NCBI RefSeq assembly: GCF_003149185.1
Contig: NZ_QGDO01000001.1
Coordinates: 1,426,001-1,490,000, forward strand
Direction: 5' to 3'
Origin: Sediminitomix flava
GTDB taxonomy: Bacteria > Bacteroidota > Bacteroidia > Cytophagales > Flammeovirgaceae
DNA: 64,000 bases
Positions within the stretch are counted from its first letter, which is position 1; every line of letters starts with the position of its first letter. Position numbers and translations under genes: made by a program. Positions 1 to 8,710 of this stretch are shown here, in pieces. The notes under the pieces are model-generated. The model had not been told where the DNA came from and did no database searches. It worked only from the letters and a program-made list of their open reading frames with translations.

Positions 1-2
1 TC

Positions 3-1256
3 CTTCTCAATTCATTAGATGAAAATAAGCAAGCCTTAGAATCGCTCAGAGATTATATGCACTTATCTGAAGTTCTATTTTCAGAAAAAGAACTTCTGTC
101 CCAATGGGATAAGCAATTAAGGGCAGCAAGTGACATGATCACTTCTTATGAGAATTTCAATGATTTTGACCGCTATCATTTTATCAGAGATCATATTCAT
201 AGTTTACTTGCCACTTGGGTTCTGATTTGTGAAGACTGGAATATCGAATTCCCATTTGAGCAAAAAATTGATTACAAAACTACCTCATTCTTTTCCCCAA
301 ATACTTTTGTAGTCAAACAATTTGCACCTGCATACAGCAGTGAATCCAATAAGGAACTGATTGCACTCGGTAAAGATTTATTTCATGATAAAAGATTCTC
401 CAAAGATGGTAAAATGAGTTGTGCGAGTTGTCATCAAGTAGATAAAGCATTTACGGATGGTCGTCAATTTGCACAAACGAACTCTGGAGGAAATACAAAA
501 AGAAATGCTCCTACGGTACTTTATACAGCACTCCAAAATGCTCAATTTTACGATGCCAGGAGTGGTGGACTAGAAGAGCAAATATCTGCAGTGATAAAAA
601 ATAAAGATGAGTTTCATAATCAGATCAAAAACATTGTCGAGGTCACAAAGAAGAGATCTGAATACGTGAACAGATTCAAGCAAAATTATAAGGAAGGAGT
701 CACGGCTAAAACTGTCAGAAATGCTATCGCGACTTATGAAAGAAGTTTGCTGCCCTTCAACTCTTCTTTTGACCAAAACATTTCTAAGCAAGCAAATAAT
801 TTATCACAAGATGCCATTACTGGTTTCAACTTGTTTATGGGTAAAGCCAAATGTGGGACATGTCATTTCGCTCCAGTATTTAACGGCACTATTCCTCCAA
901 ACTTTAGCCACACAGAGCTTGAAGTTATTGGTGTTCCTCAAAGTGTAAAATGGGAAAATGCAGAAGTTGATAAAGACTTAGGTCGATTTGATATTTTCCC
1001 TGTAGAGCAGCGTAAACATGCCTTCAAAACCCCTACAGTGAGAAATGCAAAACTTACTGCTCCATACATGCATAATGGTGTTTATCAAACTTTAGATGAC
1101 GTCATTAAATTTTACAATCTAGGTGGCGGAGCTGGCATTGGAATTGATTTACCCAATCAAACTTTACCTCCTGATAGTTTAGGTTTGAGTACTCAAGAAA
1201 GTGAGCAAATCATAGCTTTTCTTCATTCCTTGACCGATTCTCTGAATAGCTATTAA
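3..1256 (+). CDS. Di-haem cytochrome c peroxidase family protein (5' end outside window)
   Basis: Periplasmic di-haem peroxidase of the CcpA/MauG type, reducing hydrogen peroxide with electrons from small c-type cytochromes. Counting from the first in-window ATG at 57, two CxxCH haem sites are visible: CASCH at residues 122-126 and CGTCH at 266-270. A methionine in the late motif APYMHNG (after TPTVRN) is a likely axial ligand. The frame stays open upstream of 57 to the window edge, so the real start and export signal are missing and the gene is partial. An N-terminal stretch of about 90 residues before the peroxidase core has no motif I recognise. A hairpin terminator follows. Family call is secure; the physiological substrate is not shown. 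Confidence 0.88.
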   Translation, partial: LLNSLDENKQALESLRDYMHLSEVLFSEKELLSQWDKQLRAASDMITSYENFNDFDRYHFIRDHIHSLLATWVLICEDWNIEFPFEQKIDYKTTSFFSPNTFVVKQFAPAYSSESNKELIALGKDLFHDKRFSKDGKMSCASCHQVDKAFTDGRQFAQTNSGGNTKRNAPTVLYTALQNAQFYDARSGGLEEQISAVIKNKDEFHNQIKNIVEVTKKRSEYVNRFKQNYKEGVTAKTVRNAIATYERSLLPFNSSFDQNISKQANNLSQDAITGFNLFMGKAKCGTCHFAPVFNGTIPPNFSHTELEVIGVPQSVKWENAEVDKDLGRFDIFPVEQRKHAFKTPTVRNAKLTAPYMHNGVYQTLDDVIKFYNLGGGAGIGIDLPNQTLPPDSLGLSTQESEQIIAFLHSLTDSLNSY

Positions 1257-1274
1257 ATATATTTTCTGTAAAGA

Positions 1275-1307
1275 AAAACCCGTACAGCAGAATGCTATAC
1301 GGGTTTT
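1275..1307. terminator. Bidirectional terminator between convergent genes
   Basis: A perfect 10-bp stem (AAAACCCGTA at 1275-1284, TACGGGTTTT at 1298-1307) has an A-run on one side and a T-run on the other. It can therefore end both the peroxidase gene and the minus-strand nuclease gene. Confidence 0.85.
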
Positions 1308-1336
1308 GTTATATGTTACAAAAGATGATGAGTCTT

Positions 1337-2191
1337 TTAATTATCAAAAATAGAATTAAGAATAAATGCGGCTCTGTAGCCTGCGGCAGCTAATCTTTCT
1401 TCCATTCGTGGTACAAATTCGTACATATAATCATAAGAAAGCTCAGGTAAACCATTCTCATTTGTCCGATCATACAAGGTATTATAAATTTCTTCCCTAA
1501 GTTCCACAGACTCCTCTGCCCAAACTTTTACCTTATCCTTTTCCCATCTAGCTTTATTTGCTGCTTGATTTTTCTCAATCATTAAGGTGTATTCCGAAAA
1601 ACTTAATTGTTGTTTTTCAATAATATCTGTATCCCAAATCGCATGTAAACTTTCCTTTTCAGAGAAGAACATGACCTTAATTTTATTTCCTCCCAAATCT
1701 CTATTTTTCCCTACGTGCATCGGTTGGTGAATATCGCCAACAAAGTGAATCAGAAAAGCTAGAGCTGTTGCTTTAGTTGAATTAGCTAACGATTCTACAT
1801 TATTTTCCTTCATCAAATTTTCAAAAGCTTGGGTTGCTTTTACATCATCTTTCAAAACTAAAGTCATAAATTCAATGGCCTCCATCACATCTTGGATACC
1901 TTCTTTCTCATTTCCTGCATCGATAACTTGCTGTACAGTTTTATCAGAATTTACCGTTGTATAATGCCAACTAAAAGTAAAAGCCCAGTTCTTATTTGAT
2001 CGGATAAAATCTGGCCAAGTAGAAAGCTGAGTGAGGTAGTAACGATCTAGAATCTCATCAATCTCTATTTTAGATCGATCAGATAGGTTATCATAGCAAA
2101 TTTGTGCAACAATTCGGTGACCATTTTGCCCCCATGCAAACACTAGCTGTGTTGAAAATAGTAAAAGGAATATTAGTACTAATTTTTTCAA
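1337..2191 (-). CDS. S1/P1-type zinc-dependent nuclease
   Basis: Secreted single-strand-preferring nuclease of the S1/P1 family, which uses a three-zinc centre to cut RNA and ssDNA and often removes 3'-phosphates. A signal peptide (residues 1-19, ending VFA) leaves tryptophan 20 as the mature N-terminus, as in nuclease P1. The spacing Trp20 to His25 (WGQNGH) matches the P1 Trp1/His6 pair. Further ligands lie in HFVGDIHQPMHVG and in AIWDTDII. At 284 residues it has the usual length. It is monocistronic between two hairpins, probably for scavenging extracellular nucleic acid phosphate (inference). Confidence 0.93.
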   Translation of the reverse strand: MKKLVLIFLLLFSTQLVFAWGQNGHRIVAQICYDNLSDRSKIEIDEILDRYYLTQLSTWPDFIRSNKNWAFTFSWHYTTVNSDKTVQQVIDAGNEKEGIQDVMEAIEFMTLVLKDDVKATQAFENLMKENNVESLANSTKATALAFLIHFVGDIHQPMHVGKNRDLGGNKIKVMFFSEKESLHAIWDTDIIEKQQLSFSEYTLMIEKNQAANKARWEKDKVKVWAEESVELREEIYNTLYDRTNENGLPELSYDYMYEFVPRMEERLAAAGYRAAFILNSIFDN

Positions 2192-2310
2192 AATATATTC
2201 AGTTTTAGAATTCAGATGCAGTATTACTAAGTTTATAATTTAATTATTAACCTATCATAAAATCTGCATTCTGACTAGGTTTTAGTTTATTTTGAATAAA
2301 CATTTTTGCT

Positions 2311-2346
2311 AAAAAAAAATGCGATTCGCCAAAGGCAAACCGCATT
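2311..2346 (-). terminator. Rho-independent terminator of the 2383-2814 gene
   Basis: The arms AATGCG (2318-2323) and CGCATT (2341-2346) are extended inward by TT/AA and GCC/GGC. On the minus strand they are followed by nine T (plus-strand A-run 2311-2319). The hairpin lies just past the stop codon of the small secreted protein gene. Confidence 0.8.
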
Positions 2347-2382
2347 ATTCACATCATAATTATACTAAAGAAAAGCTAATTG

Positions 2383-2814
2383 CTATTCTTTATTTTCTTT
2401 AATTTCAAACACCATTTTTTGGTTACTACCCTTAACCATCAAAAACAGTTTGTCTTTTTTAATTTTGTAATTGGTCACATTTTTTAGAAAATCAACAAAC
2501 TCCATTTCCCCCTCAGGAGAAACCATCATGGTCATACCTAGCTGATCCGAGATTTCAATTGTTTTTTTCTCTACACTGTTTACTTTCCCGAATATGGTAT
2601 TTCCATATTTTGCATTCATCGACCATGTACCTTCTTTTTCAGCAAATTGAAGTGTTGCAGGAGTCGATGTTTCATTCAAATCTTTACCACTTTGGTAACC
2701 TTTGAATTCCCAAACGTAACTAGCTAATTTTTCAGCATTTGGATGTATATCTTGAGCAAAAGCTGTAGCTATACAGAAGAATAGAGCGGTCAGAATACTA
2801 AATTTCTTCTTCAT
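2383..2814 (-). CDS. Small secreted protein of unknown function
   Basis: The 143-residue product starts with a clear signal peptide (MKKKFSILTALFFCIATAFAQ), so it should act in the periplasm or outside the cell. The mature part alternates short hydrophobic and polar segments (GTWSMNAKYG, YKIKKDKLFLMVKG), as expected of a small beta-sheet or lipocalin-like domain. No catalytic motif is visible and I do not recognise the family. It has its own terminator and no close partner, so nothing about its role follows from context. Confidence 0.75.
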   Translation of the reverse strand: MKKKFSILTALFFCIATAFAQDIHPNAEKLASYVWEFKGYQSGKDLNETSTPATLQFAEKEGTWSMNAKYGNTIFGKVNSVEKKTIEISDQLGMTMMVSPEGEMEFVDFLKNVTNYKIKKDKLFLMVKGSNQKMVFEIKENKE

Positions 2815-2892
2815 GTTTGTAAGTTGTTATATACATTTATCTTGTTCGGAAATAGGACACAACAAAGGTTCATTTGGTTGTGAAAATTTTTC

Positions 2893-3288
2893 TTAAGACG
2901 GCCATTTATGATGTCTCAAACTAAAAGTCACAACCCCTCCTATTCTAAAATCATCATTATCAATATCTATCCATCGTATTTGGTAATTGGGATTCTCTGG
3001 CTTTAGCCCAACTCGTTTTCCTTTTCTAAAGAGTCGTTTTACTGTATGCTCAGTATTCAAAATCGCAATTACGACATCATCATGCCTTGGTGTAATCGAT
3101 GCGTCTACTACTAAAATATCTCCCTCGAAAATACCTACACCTTGCATCGAATCGCCATACACTCGTACACAAAAAGTAGAAGACTGATTTTTTACCAAAT
3201 AATCTTCAATGTGAAGATCGTCTTCCATAAAATCATCTGCTGGAGATGGAAAACCTGCGTTTACATCCCCTCGAATTAGCTTTATCAT
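2893..3288 (-). CDS. umuD: UmuD-like S24 family self-cleaving peptidase
   Basis: Homologue of UmuD, the SOS protein that cleaves itself with RecA help to activate the translesion polymerase UmuC. The Ser/Lys dyad is visible: Ser47 in GDSMQG and Lys84 in EHTVKRL. The expected cleavage site Ala11-Gly12 lies in the N-terminal arm (VNAGFPSP). There is no helix-turn-helix domain, so it is UmuD-like rather than a full LexA repressor. At 131 residues it has UmuD length. No umuC-type polymerase gene is adjacent, which is unusual. A perfect palindrome lies about 130 bp upstream. Confidence 0.87.
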   Translation of the reverse strand: MIKLIRGDVNAGFPSPADDFMEDDLHIEDYLVKNQSSTFCVRVYGDSMQGVGIFEGDILVVDASITPRHDDVVIAILNTEHTVKRLFRKGKRVGLKPENPNYQIRWIDIDNDDFRIGGVVTFSLRHHKWPS

Positions 3289-3594
3289 ATTATGGTCATT
3301 AATAGTTCTTTCTTCAAGAACAGTTAACAGACCGTAAATGAATTACGAAGAGTGAATATTTTCTACAATAAAATAGATTTTAATCTACATCAAATAAAAT
3401 GAATCCGTCCAATTTCGTACAATAGTGTACTCTTTCCGAATACTACTTTTTTCATCTTGGCACACTTACATCAACACAAAAAACTACATATCAATTAGTT
3501 ACAAATTAATAGCACAGCTTTGGCATTTTACTTAAGCGTACTACAACGGTACAACTTATTCAGATTCAGTGTCAAAATAACTTATATAACAACC
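3289..3594. other. Divergent intergenic region
   Basis: This 306-bp stretch separates the umuD-like gene from the small exported protein gene and must hold both promoters. The only strong element I see is the palindrome at 3417-3430. Confidence 0.5.
3417..3430. promoter_or_regulatory. Perfect palindrome, candidate operator
   Basis: GTACA-ATAG-TGTAC forms 5-bp perfect arms with a 4-bp spacer between the divergent umuD-like and 3595-3990 genes. It could be a repressor site, for example damage-responsive, but no protein in the window can be assigned to it. Confidence 0.4.
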
Positions 3595-3990
3595 ATGAAA
3601 AAAACGATTATTACTCTTGCGGCTCTTACTACTCTTTCTATTTCAGCTTTCGCTTCTAACGACCTTTATGATAGCAAAACTGAAAAATATGAAAACTTGA
3701 GAATGGAAGTGAAAAATGCGACAAACTCAGATTGGAGCACTCCTTTTAAAGCAGCTCAAGTTTGTCTAAGAGATCAAAAAAATATATCAGAAGCTTATAC
3801 TTGGATTGAGCAATCACTTAAAGTAAAAGAAACTTCTGAAAACCTAGAATTGAAAGGTGATTACCTTGCTCTACACGGTCTAGATGAAATGGCTTTCGAA
3901 CATTATCAAAAAGCATTGAGCTTAAAAATTGCGAAAGGTCAAAATGACTTTGAAGCTATTCAAACAAAAATATTAGCATTGAAAAAATAA
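3595..3990 (+). CDS. Small exported TPR-like protein
   Basis: I start at the ATG at 3595 rather than 3520 because only this start gives a proper signal peptide (MKKTIITLAALTTLSISAFA) and it follows an A-rich leader. The mature part is about 110 residues, helical and charged. It includes a segment resembling one tetratricopeptide hairpin (LKGDYLALHGLDEMAFEHYQ). No enzyme motif is visible. It is probably periplasmic with a scaffolding role (inference only). A strong terminator follows directly. Confidence 0.75.
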   Translation: MKKTIITLAALTTLSISAFASNDLYDSKTEKYENLRMEVKNATNSDWSTPFKAAQVCLRDQKNISEAYTWIEQSLKVKETSENLELKGDYLALHGLDEMAFEHYQKALSLKIAKGQNDFEAIQTKILALKK

Positions 3991-4021
3991 TAGCGGTACA
4001 GTCAATTAACTTCATGATCTG

Positions 4022-4056
4022 CCCTATCCTCCCCAAAAGGATAGGGTTTCTTTTTT
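4022..4056 (+). terminator. Rho-independent terminator
   Basis: The perfect 9-bp stem CCCTATCCT (4022-4030) / AGGATAGGG (4038-4046) is followed by TTTCTTTTTT. It ends the gene at 3595-3990. Confidence 0.9.
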
Positions 4057-4058
4057 AC

Positions 4059-5024
4059 TTAATCTATAAGTCCCCAAAAATCGGCAATCCAATACGATGA
4101 ATGGAAATCTACATCTTTGGTAAAATTCCCGACATGTCCTCCTTGCATTTTTTCACTCCCTTCATCAATAAATAATGCATGTCCTTCATTCAAGAAAGTA
4201 AAGGAAACGAATTGCTGCTGATCTCCCACCTTATAATTGATGCGTTGATAAGGAAACTTTGTATCACGCACATTTAGTGTATCTATTTGAGGAGTCAATT
4301 CTGGTGCTGATGCCAATGAAGCGAATAGAAACTGACTGATAATTTGCTGACTGTTTTTAGGCGTTACAATTTGATCTTTCGCTCCTGTAAATACGGCTAA
4401 CTTCGGTATTTTTTGTTCTAATGTCGAACTCGGTAACAAAGCAGATAAAGCTTCATTGCTCAAGTTCGGAGCTTCTTTCATCACTTGCAAAGCATTAGGC
4501 AAGTTGGTTGCAGCTTTGTAAGCAATCCCTGCCAAAACACCACCACCTTCAAATACTTTCGGATAGTTACCTAACAAAATGGTACTCATTGCTCCTCCTG
4601 CAGAAAACCCTGTAACAAAAACTTTTTCTTTGTCCACTGAATAATTTGCTTTCGCATATTCAATCATTTCTAAGATGGATTGATTTTCTCCTTGCTTCGG
4701 GTTGATATCTCCTTCATTAAACCAGTTGAAACAAGCATAGGCATTATTACTTTTTCGTTGCTGAGGATAAATCACCATAAACTTATACTGATCTGCCAAC
4801 TCATTCCATCCCGACTCATAAGCATAACTTTCTGCCGTTTGAGAACAACCATGTAAAGCAACAACTAAAGCGGCATCTTTCGCTAAACCATCGGGCTTAT
4901 AGAAATACATATCCAATTCTCCTTCATTCTTACCAAAGTCGGTTTGCTGTTGCAATACTTGTCCGAAAGAGGAAAAACTATACAAGAATATGGCGATCAA
5001 AAATAATGGCTTCATTTTCATCAT
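4059..5024 (-). CDS. Secreted PHB-depolymerase-family (CE1-type) esterase
   Basis: Alpha/beta-hydrolase of the Esterase_phd/PHB depolymerase family, whose members cleave poly(3-hydroxybutyrate), feruloyl esters or acetylxylan. It carries a signal peptide (first ~21 residues, ending SSFG). The nucleophile is Ser141 in GFSAGG, the oxyanion region is ALHGCSQ (residues 56-62), and the family signatures IYPQQ and CFNWF are present. Cys60 and Cys98 may form the family disulfide. A late histidine in NEGHALF completes the triad. It is the last gene of a minus-strand run, 22 bp after a cytoplasmic hydrolase gene and next to an acyl-CoA ligase gene, which points to use of the released acid. The substrate itself cannot be read from sequence. 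Confidence 0.88.
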   Translation of the reverse strand: MMKMKPLFLIAIFLYSFSSFGQVLQQQTDFGKNEGELDMYFYKPDGLAKDAALVVALHGCSQTAESYAYESGWNELADQYKFMVIYPQQRKSNNAYACFNWFNEGDINPKQGENQSILEMIEYAKANYSVDKEKVFVTGFSAGGAMSTILLGNYPKVFEGGGVLAGIAYKAATNLPNALQVMKEAPNLSNEALSALLPSSTLEQKIPKLAVFTGAKDQIVTPKNSQQIISQFLFASLASAPELTPQIDTLNVRDTKFPYQRINYKVGDQQQFVSFTFLNEGHALFIDEGSEKMQGGHVGNFTKDVDFHSSYWIADFWGLID

Positions 5025-5046
5025 GATTTAATTTAGCAATGAATAA

Positions 5047-5898
5047 TTAAGCAGTTGTGAAAACTGCCTTTTCTAGAAATTTGTCTGCTTGTAGTAAAAA
5101 ATCATTTGGTTTTTCTAAATGCGGACAATGTCCACAATCTTTAAATATAAAACTTTCTATAAGGGCATTACTTTCTTGAGCTGATTGCAAGAGTTTTTCT
5201 ATATCCAAGCCCTTATGGAATTGCTTGTTGGGAATGTATTTATCTTCTGCTCCAAATAGAATTAAGGTCGGGATTCTCAAATCTGAAAGTCTCACCTTCT
5301 GCGTCAACATTCCCTTTACCGCCAAATGAATAGCTTTAGAAATAGATGCTCTCTTCTCTGACTTCAAAAATGAGAGGCGGCGATCGAGTAATTCCGTATA
5401 ACGGTCTTCATAATTATGAAAATTCAATTTGAAATTAGCTGCTACCGTTTCTTCATCCCATGCCAATACTTTTTCATAGCTAAAGAAATACTTCAACTGC
5501 TCCGATTCAAAACTTGAAAATTCCTCTACCCCTGCACTAGCTGATAAGACTAAAGCCTCAATACTCACCTTTGATCGTAAAGCTAAAAGCATGGCTAATT
5601 GCCCACCCATAGAATGTCCAAAAACAATCAACTTCTCAAAAGATAACCTTGTCACGAACTGCTCTAATATAGAAAGGTAGACTGTAAAACTATCTTCACC
5701 TCCAATACTTTCACTTTCTCCAAAACCCGGTAAATCAATCGCTATGCAGCAATAATCATTTTTGTGATGATGAATCAAGTCTTTCCAAGCATAAGCCTCA
5801 CTCCCCATTCCATGCAGAAAAAGGAGAACGTTGTCTCCCTTCCCTTCTTGGATATAATGAAATCGATTGCCGTCTATTTCTGTATGCTTATACTTCAT
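5047..5898 (-). CDS. Alpha/beta hydrolase
   Basis: Cytoplasmic 283-residue alpha/beta hydrolase without a signal peptide. The oxyanion motif is LFLHGMGS (residues 27-34), the nucleophile Ser96 sits in GHSMGG, the likely acid lies in LFGAEDKYIP, and the histidine is in DCGHCPHLEKP. Its start overlaps the end of the acyl-CoA ligase gene by 11 bp, so the two are translationally coupled. Plausible roles are cleaving an imported ester or oligomer, or hydrolysing a thioester made by the ligase. Both are inference. Confidence 0.87.
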   Translation of the reverse strand: MKYKHTEIDGNRFHYIQEGKGDNVLLFLHGMGSEAYAWKDLIHHHKNDYCCIAIDLPGFGESESIGGEDSFTVYLSILEQFVTRLSFEKLIVFGHSMGGQLAMLLALRSKVSIEALVLSASAGVEEFSSFESEQLKYFFSYEKVLAWDEETVAANFKLNFHNYEDRYTELLDRRLSFLKSEKRASISKAIHLAVKGMLTQKVRLSDLRIPTLILFGAEDKYIPNKQFHKGLDIEKLLQSAQESNALIESFIFKDCGHCPHLEKPNDFLLQADKFLEKAVFTTA

Positions 5899-7402
5899 CT
5901 TTCGGACTCAGTTCTTCATTTGCCAATACCTTAATTGCTTTTCGGTCAATCTTGCCTGTATCGCCTTTTGGCAATTCCTCTAAAAAGACAAAATGTTTAG
6001 GGTGTTTATATTTAGCCAATCGCTCCTTCAAAAAGATTTCAATCTCGTTCTCATTCAACGTTACCTCTTCTTTCACGATAAATGCCATCCCTGTTTCCCC
6101 CCATCGTTCATCGGGAACTCCAACTATCGCTACATCTCGAATGGCAGTATGTGTACGTAAGCTTTGTTCCACTTCTACAGGATAGACATTTTCTCCCCCA
6201 GAAATATACATGTGCTTAATACGATCTACGACATAGAAATAGCCTTCTTCATCTTGTCGGAGTAAATCTCCTGTTCTAAACCATTCTCCGTAGAATGCCT
6301 TTTCGGTAGCCTCCTCATTTTGCCAATAACCAGGAGTTACAATTTTTCCTTTGATCAAGAATTCTCCGATTTCACCTTGAGCTACATCCACTCCCTTTTC
6401 ATCTACCAAACGAGTTTCTACATAGAAATTGGGTGTACCAATTGAGCCTTTCTTTCTAATGCCATCTCTTTGATGCAGTGACATTAAGTTTGGTCCTGCT
6501 TCTGTCATTCCGTAGCCTTGTCTGATTGGGACGCCTTTTTCAGCCCATTTCTCAATCAACGGAATTGGCATTGCTTCGCCTCCTGTGACACAATATCTCA
6601 AACGTGGAAATTTCACCTTCTCAAAGCCTTCAGATTCGCCCATCATTTTGAGCATTGTGGGAACTCCAAAATAATTACTGATCTGATCTTCTTCTATGAT
6701 TTGCAACACACGATCAGCATTGAATTGCGGCAATAAAGTAACTGTACCTCCTAAAAAAAACAGAGGAGTTAGTAGCACATTCCAACCTCCTGTATGGAAA
6801 GGTGGTGTACAAACCAAGGTATGATCTTGTCCGTTCAAATCTAGACGAAGACTTGTATTTATGGCATTCCAAAAAAGCATTTCATGCGTATAAATTGCTC
6901 CTTTTGGAAAACCTGTAGTACCCGAAGTATAAAGGATAAATAATGGGTCTTTTTCCTCAATAGAAACTTCTTGATAGTCCTTATTTTGCCCTAATTCCGC
7001 AAGATGAATTATATCGGTCAGAAGGTACTTATGCTCAATATTTTCATATTCACTTTGCCCTTTGAGTTTATCTAAGAAAGCAAAATCTGAAAAAATGATT
7101 TTAGCTTGTGCATTAGATAAAATGTAATCCAACTCAGCTGCTGAAAGGCGATAATTAAGCGGAACGAGAATTATTCCCATCTTTTGTGCGACACTAAACA
7201 GTAAAGTGTATTCTACACAAAACTCTGCTAATACAGCTACCCGATCTCCTTTCTGAAGACCGAGTTGCTGTAAACCACTAGTTAGAGAACCTGCTTTCTG
7301 ATTAAATTCCGTATAAGAAAGCTGTCTTTCTGTGTCTGCTTCTCGGATAGCGATTTTTTGGGGTTCGTAATCTGCCCATTTTTGTATCCAATCTGTTGTC
7401 AT
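5888..7402 (-). CDS. AMP-forming acyl-CoA synthetase
   Basis: ANL-superfamily ligase that activates a carboxylic acid to its CoA thioester through an acyl-adenylate. All core motifs are present in 504 residues: P-loop-like YTSGTTGFPKG (158-168), GYGMTEAGP, the hinge and adenine-binding RTGDLL...YYVVDR-type segment, SGGENVYPVEVE, and the C-terminal catalytic lysine in PKGDTGKIDRK. The length fits medium-chain, hydroxy-acid or cinnamate-type ligases better than the longer long-chain FadD enzymes. The gene overlaps the downstream hydrolase gene. A 277-bp gap holding a dispersed repeat separates it from the KAS III-like gene upstream. Confidence 0.92.
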   Translation of the reverse strand: MTTDWIQKWADYEPQKIAIREADTERQLSYTEFNQKAGSLTSGLQQLGLQKGDRVAVLAEFCVEYTLLFSVAQKMGIILVPLNYRLSAAELDYILSNAQAKIIFSDFAFLDKLKGQSEYENIEHKYLLTDIIHLAELGQNKDYQEVSIEEKDPLFILYTSGTTGFPKGAIYTHEMLFWNAINTSLRLDLNGQDHTLVCTPPFHTGGWNVLLTPLFFLGGTVTLLPQFNADRVLQIIEEDQISNYFGVPTMLKMMGESEGFEKVKFPRLRYCVTGGEAMPIPLIEKWAEKGVPIRQGYGMTEAGPNLMSLHQRDGIRKKGSIGTPNFYVETRLVDEKGVDVAQGEIGEFLIKGKIVTPGYWQNEEATEKAFYGEWFRTGDLLRQDEEGYFYVVDRIKHMYISGGENVYPVEVEQSLRTHTAIRDVAIVGVPDERWGETGMAFIVKEEVTLNENEIEIFLKERLAKYKHPKHFVFLEELPKGDTGKIDRKAIKVLANEELSPKDEV

Positions 7403-7506
7403 CTCATTAAGATTTTAAGTAGCTAAACAAGTTTTTGGAAGTCTTTCTTTTCACCCAAGAAGTCACTTTCACTGAGGAGGCTCTAGTTATTTTTCAATCT
7501 GTATTG

Positions 7507-7626
7507 TTCATTTCTTTGCTTGATCAAAGAAACGAAGACTGCGTCCGCCCAAAAAATCAAGCCTCATAAAAAACGGTCTCCCCACGTGTCCCTTCACCTC
7601 CGCTTTTGAGGCTAGCCTCCCACAAA
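7507..7626 (+). repeat. Dispersed intergenic repeat, copy A
   Basis: The first 70 nt (7507-7576) match the reverse complement of 18902-18971 at 68 positions. The remaining ~50 nt stay recognisably similar (CCTTC.C..CTCC.CTTTTG pattern). The block opens with a hairpin (TTTCTTTG 7512-7519, CAAAGAAA 7526-7533). It carries no open frame and lies within a run of same-strand genes. Confidence 0.8.
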
Positions 7627-7679
7627 GATTTCTAAATTGATAAAAGATCAACTTCCTCTCAAAAACATACATCCAACTA

Positions 7680-8666
7680 CTAAAGTCTGAATGCTGCAGA
7701 TCCGAAAGACAGCCCTCCTCCAGAACCGATAAAAAATACTAAGTCTCCTTTTTTCACTTTTTGATTTCGAACTGCTTCATCAAAAGCCATCGGGATACAA
7801 GCCGAACCAGTATAGCCGTAATTGTGCATTACTGTTGTGGTTTTCTCCATAGGTACGCCCAACCTGTTCATAGTTTCAACGATACTGTTGATATTAATCT
7901 GTGTGAAGAAGAAATGATCTACTTGATTTGGAGATACATTCAATTTCTCACAAAGATTGAGAGCCATTTGTGTCCACATTTCGGGATTCAATTCTGATGG
8001 AAAACGTTTCACAAACTGTAACTGATGTGTTCCTTTTTCCAAAACTTCAGCCGATGTTGGCTCATGAGTAGCTCCTGCATAAATTCCCATCCAATCGGCA
8101 TACTCTCCTTTGGTTTGCAACTCACTTGCTAAAAATCCTTCTTCGCCCTCTGATGCTGAAAGGATAAAAGCGGCTGCGCCATCGGCAAATAAAGTGACTG
8201 TTTTTTTGTCTTCTTTATTCAAGTATTTACTCATTGCATAAGCACCAATCACAAGTACTTTATTGTACTGCTCATCTGATCGGATGTACTTGCTTGCAAT
8301 ATCTAATGAAGTTACAAAGCCCGCACAAGCTGAATTAAGATCAAAAGTACCTGCATTTTTTGCACCTAGCTGATCTTGAAGTTTTGAAGCTGTGGATGGT
8401 GAAATATATTCGGGTGTATCTGTTGCGATAATAATCAAATCAAGCTCTTCCGCTTTTACATTTCCATTGTGTAAAGCTGTTAATGCTGCTTCTCTACAAA
8501 GATCAATCACAGACTGTTCTGGCGCACACCATCTACGCTCATAAATCTGAACATTCTCTCGTAGCCATTCGTCTACATCTTGCTGTAAAAGGTCGTTGAA
8601 ATATTGATTGGAATATACCTGCTCTGGAACATACATTCCAGAAGATACGATTTTAGCATTTCTCAT
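7680..8666 (-). CDS. 3-oxoacyl-ACP synthase III-like (FabH-fold) enzyme with altered catalytic triad
   Basis: Thiolase-fold condensing enzyme of the FabH family, 328 residues. The acyl-accepting cysteine is Cys114 in NSACAGF. A gap-free alignment by eye of the C-terminal third with E. coli FabH puts Thr255 (FFTQIN) where FabH has its catalytic His (PHQAN) and Tyr285 (YGYTGSA) where it has Asn (GNTSAAS). The malonyl-decarboxylating pair is therefore absent, while the nucleophile and glycine-rich C-terminus (GSGGGLSFGSA) are intact. It may be an acyltransferase or a non-decarboxylating condensing enzyme. It lies 44 bp downstream of a FabG-type gene, so the two are probably co-transcribed. Confidence 0.87.
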   Translation of the reverse strand: MRNAKIVSSGMYVPEQVYSNQYFNDLLQQDVDEWLRENVQIYERRWCAPEQSVIDLCREAALTALHNGNVKAEELDLIIIATDTPEYISPSTASKLQDQLGAKNAGTFDLNSACAGFVTSLDIASKYIRSDEQYNKVLVIGAYAMSKYLNKEDKKTVTLFADGAAAFILSASEGEEGFLASELQTKGEYADWMGIYAGATHEPTSAEVLEKGTHQLQFVKRFPSELNPEMWTQMALNLCEKLNVSPNQVDHFFFTQININSIVETMNRLGVPMEKTTTVMHNYGYTGSACIPMAFDEAVRNQKVKKGDLVFFIGSGGGLSFGSAAFRL

Positions 8667-8710
8667 AGTTGTGTATTCTGTAGTTTGAAGTTTAGGAAAA
8701 AGGAATAATT

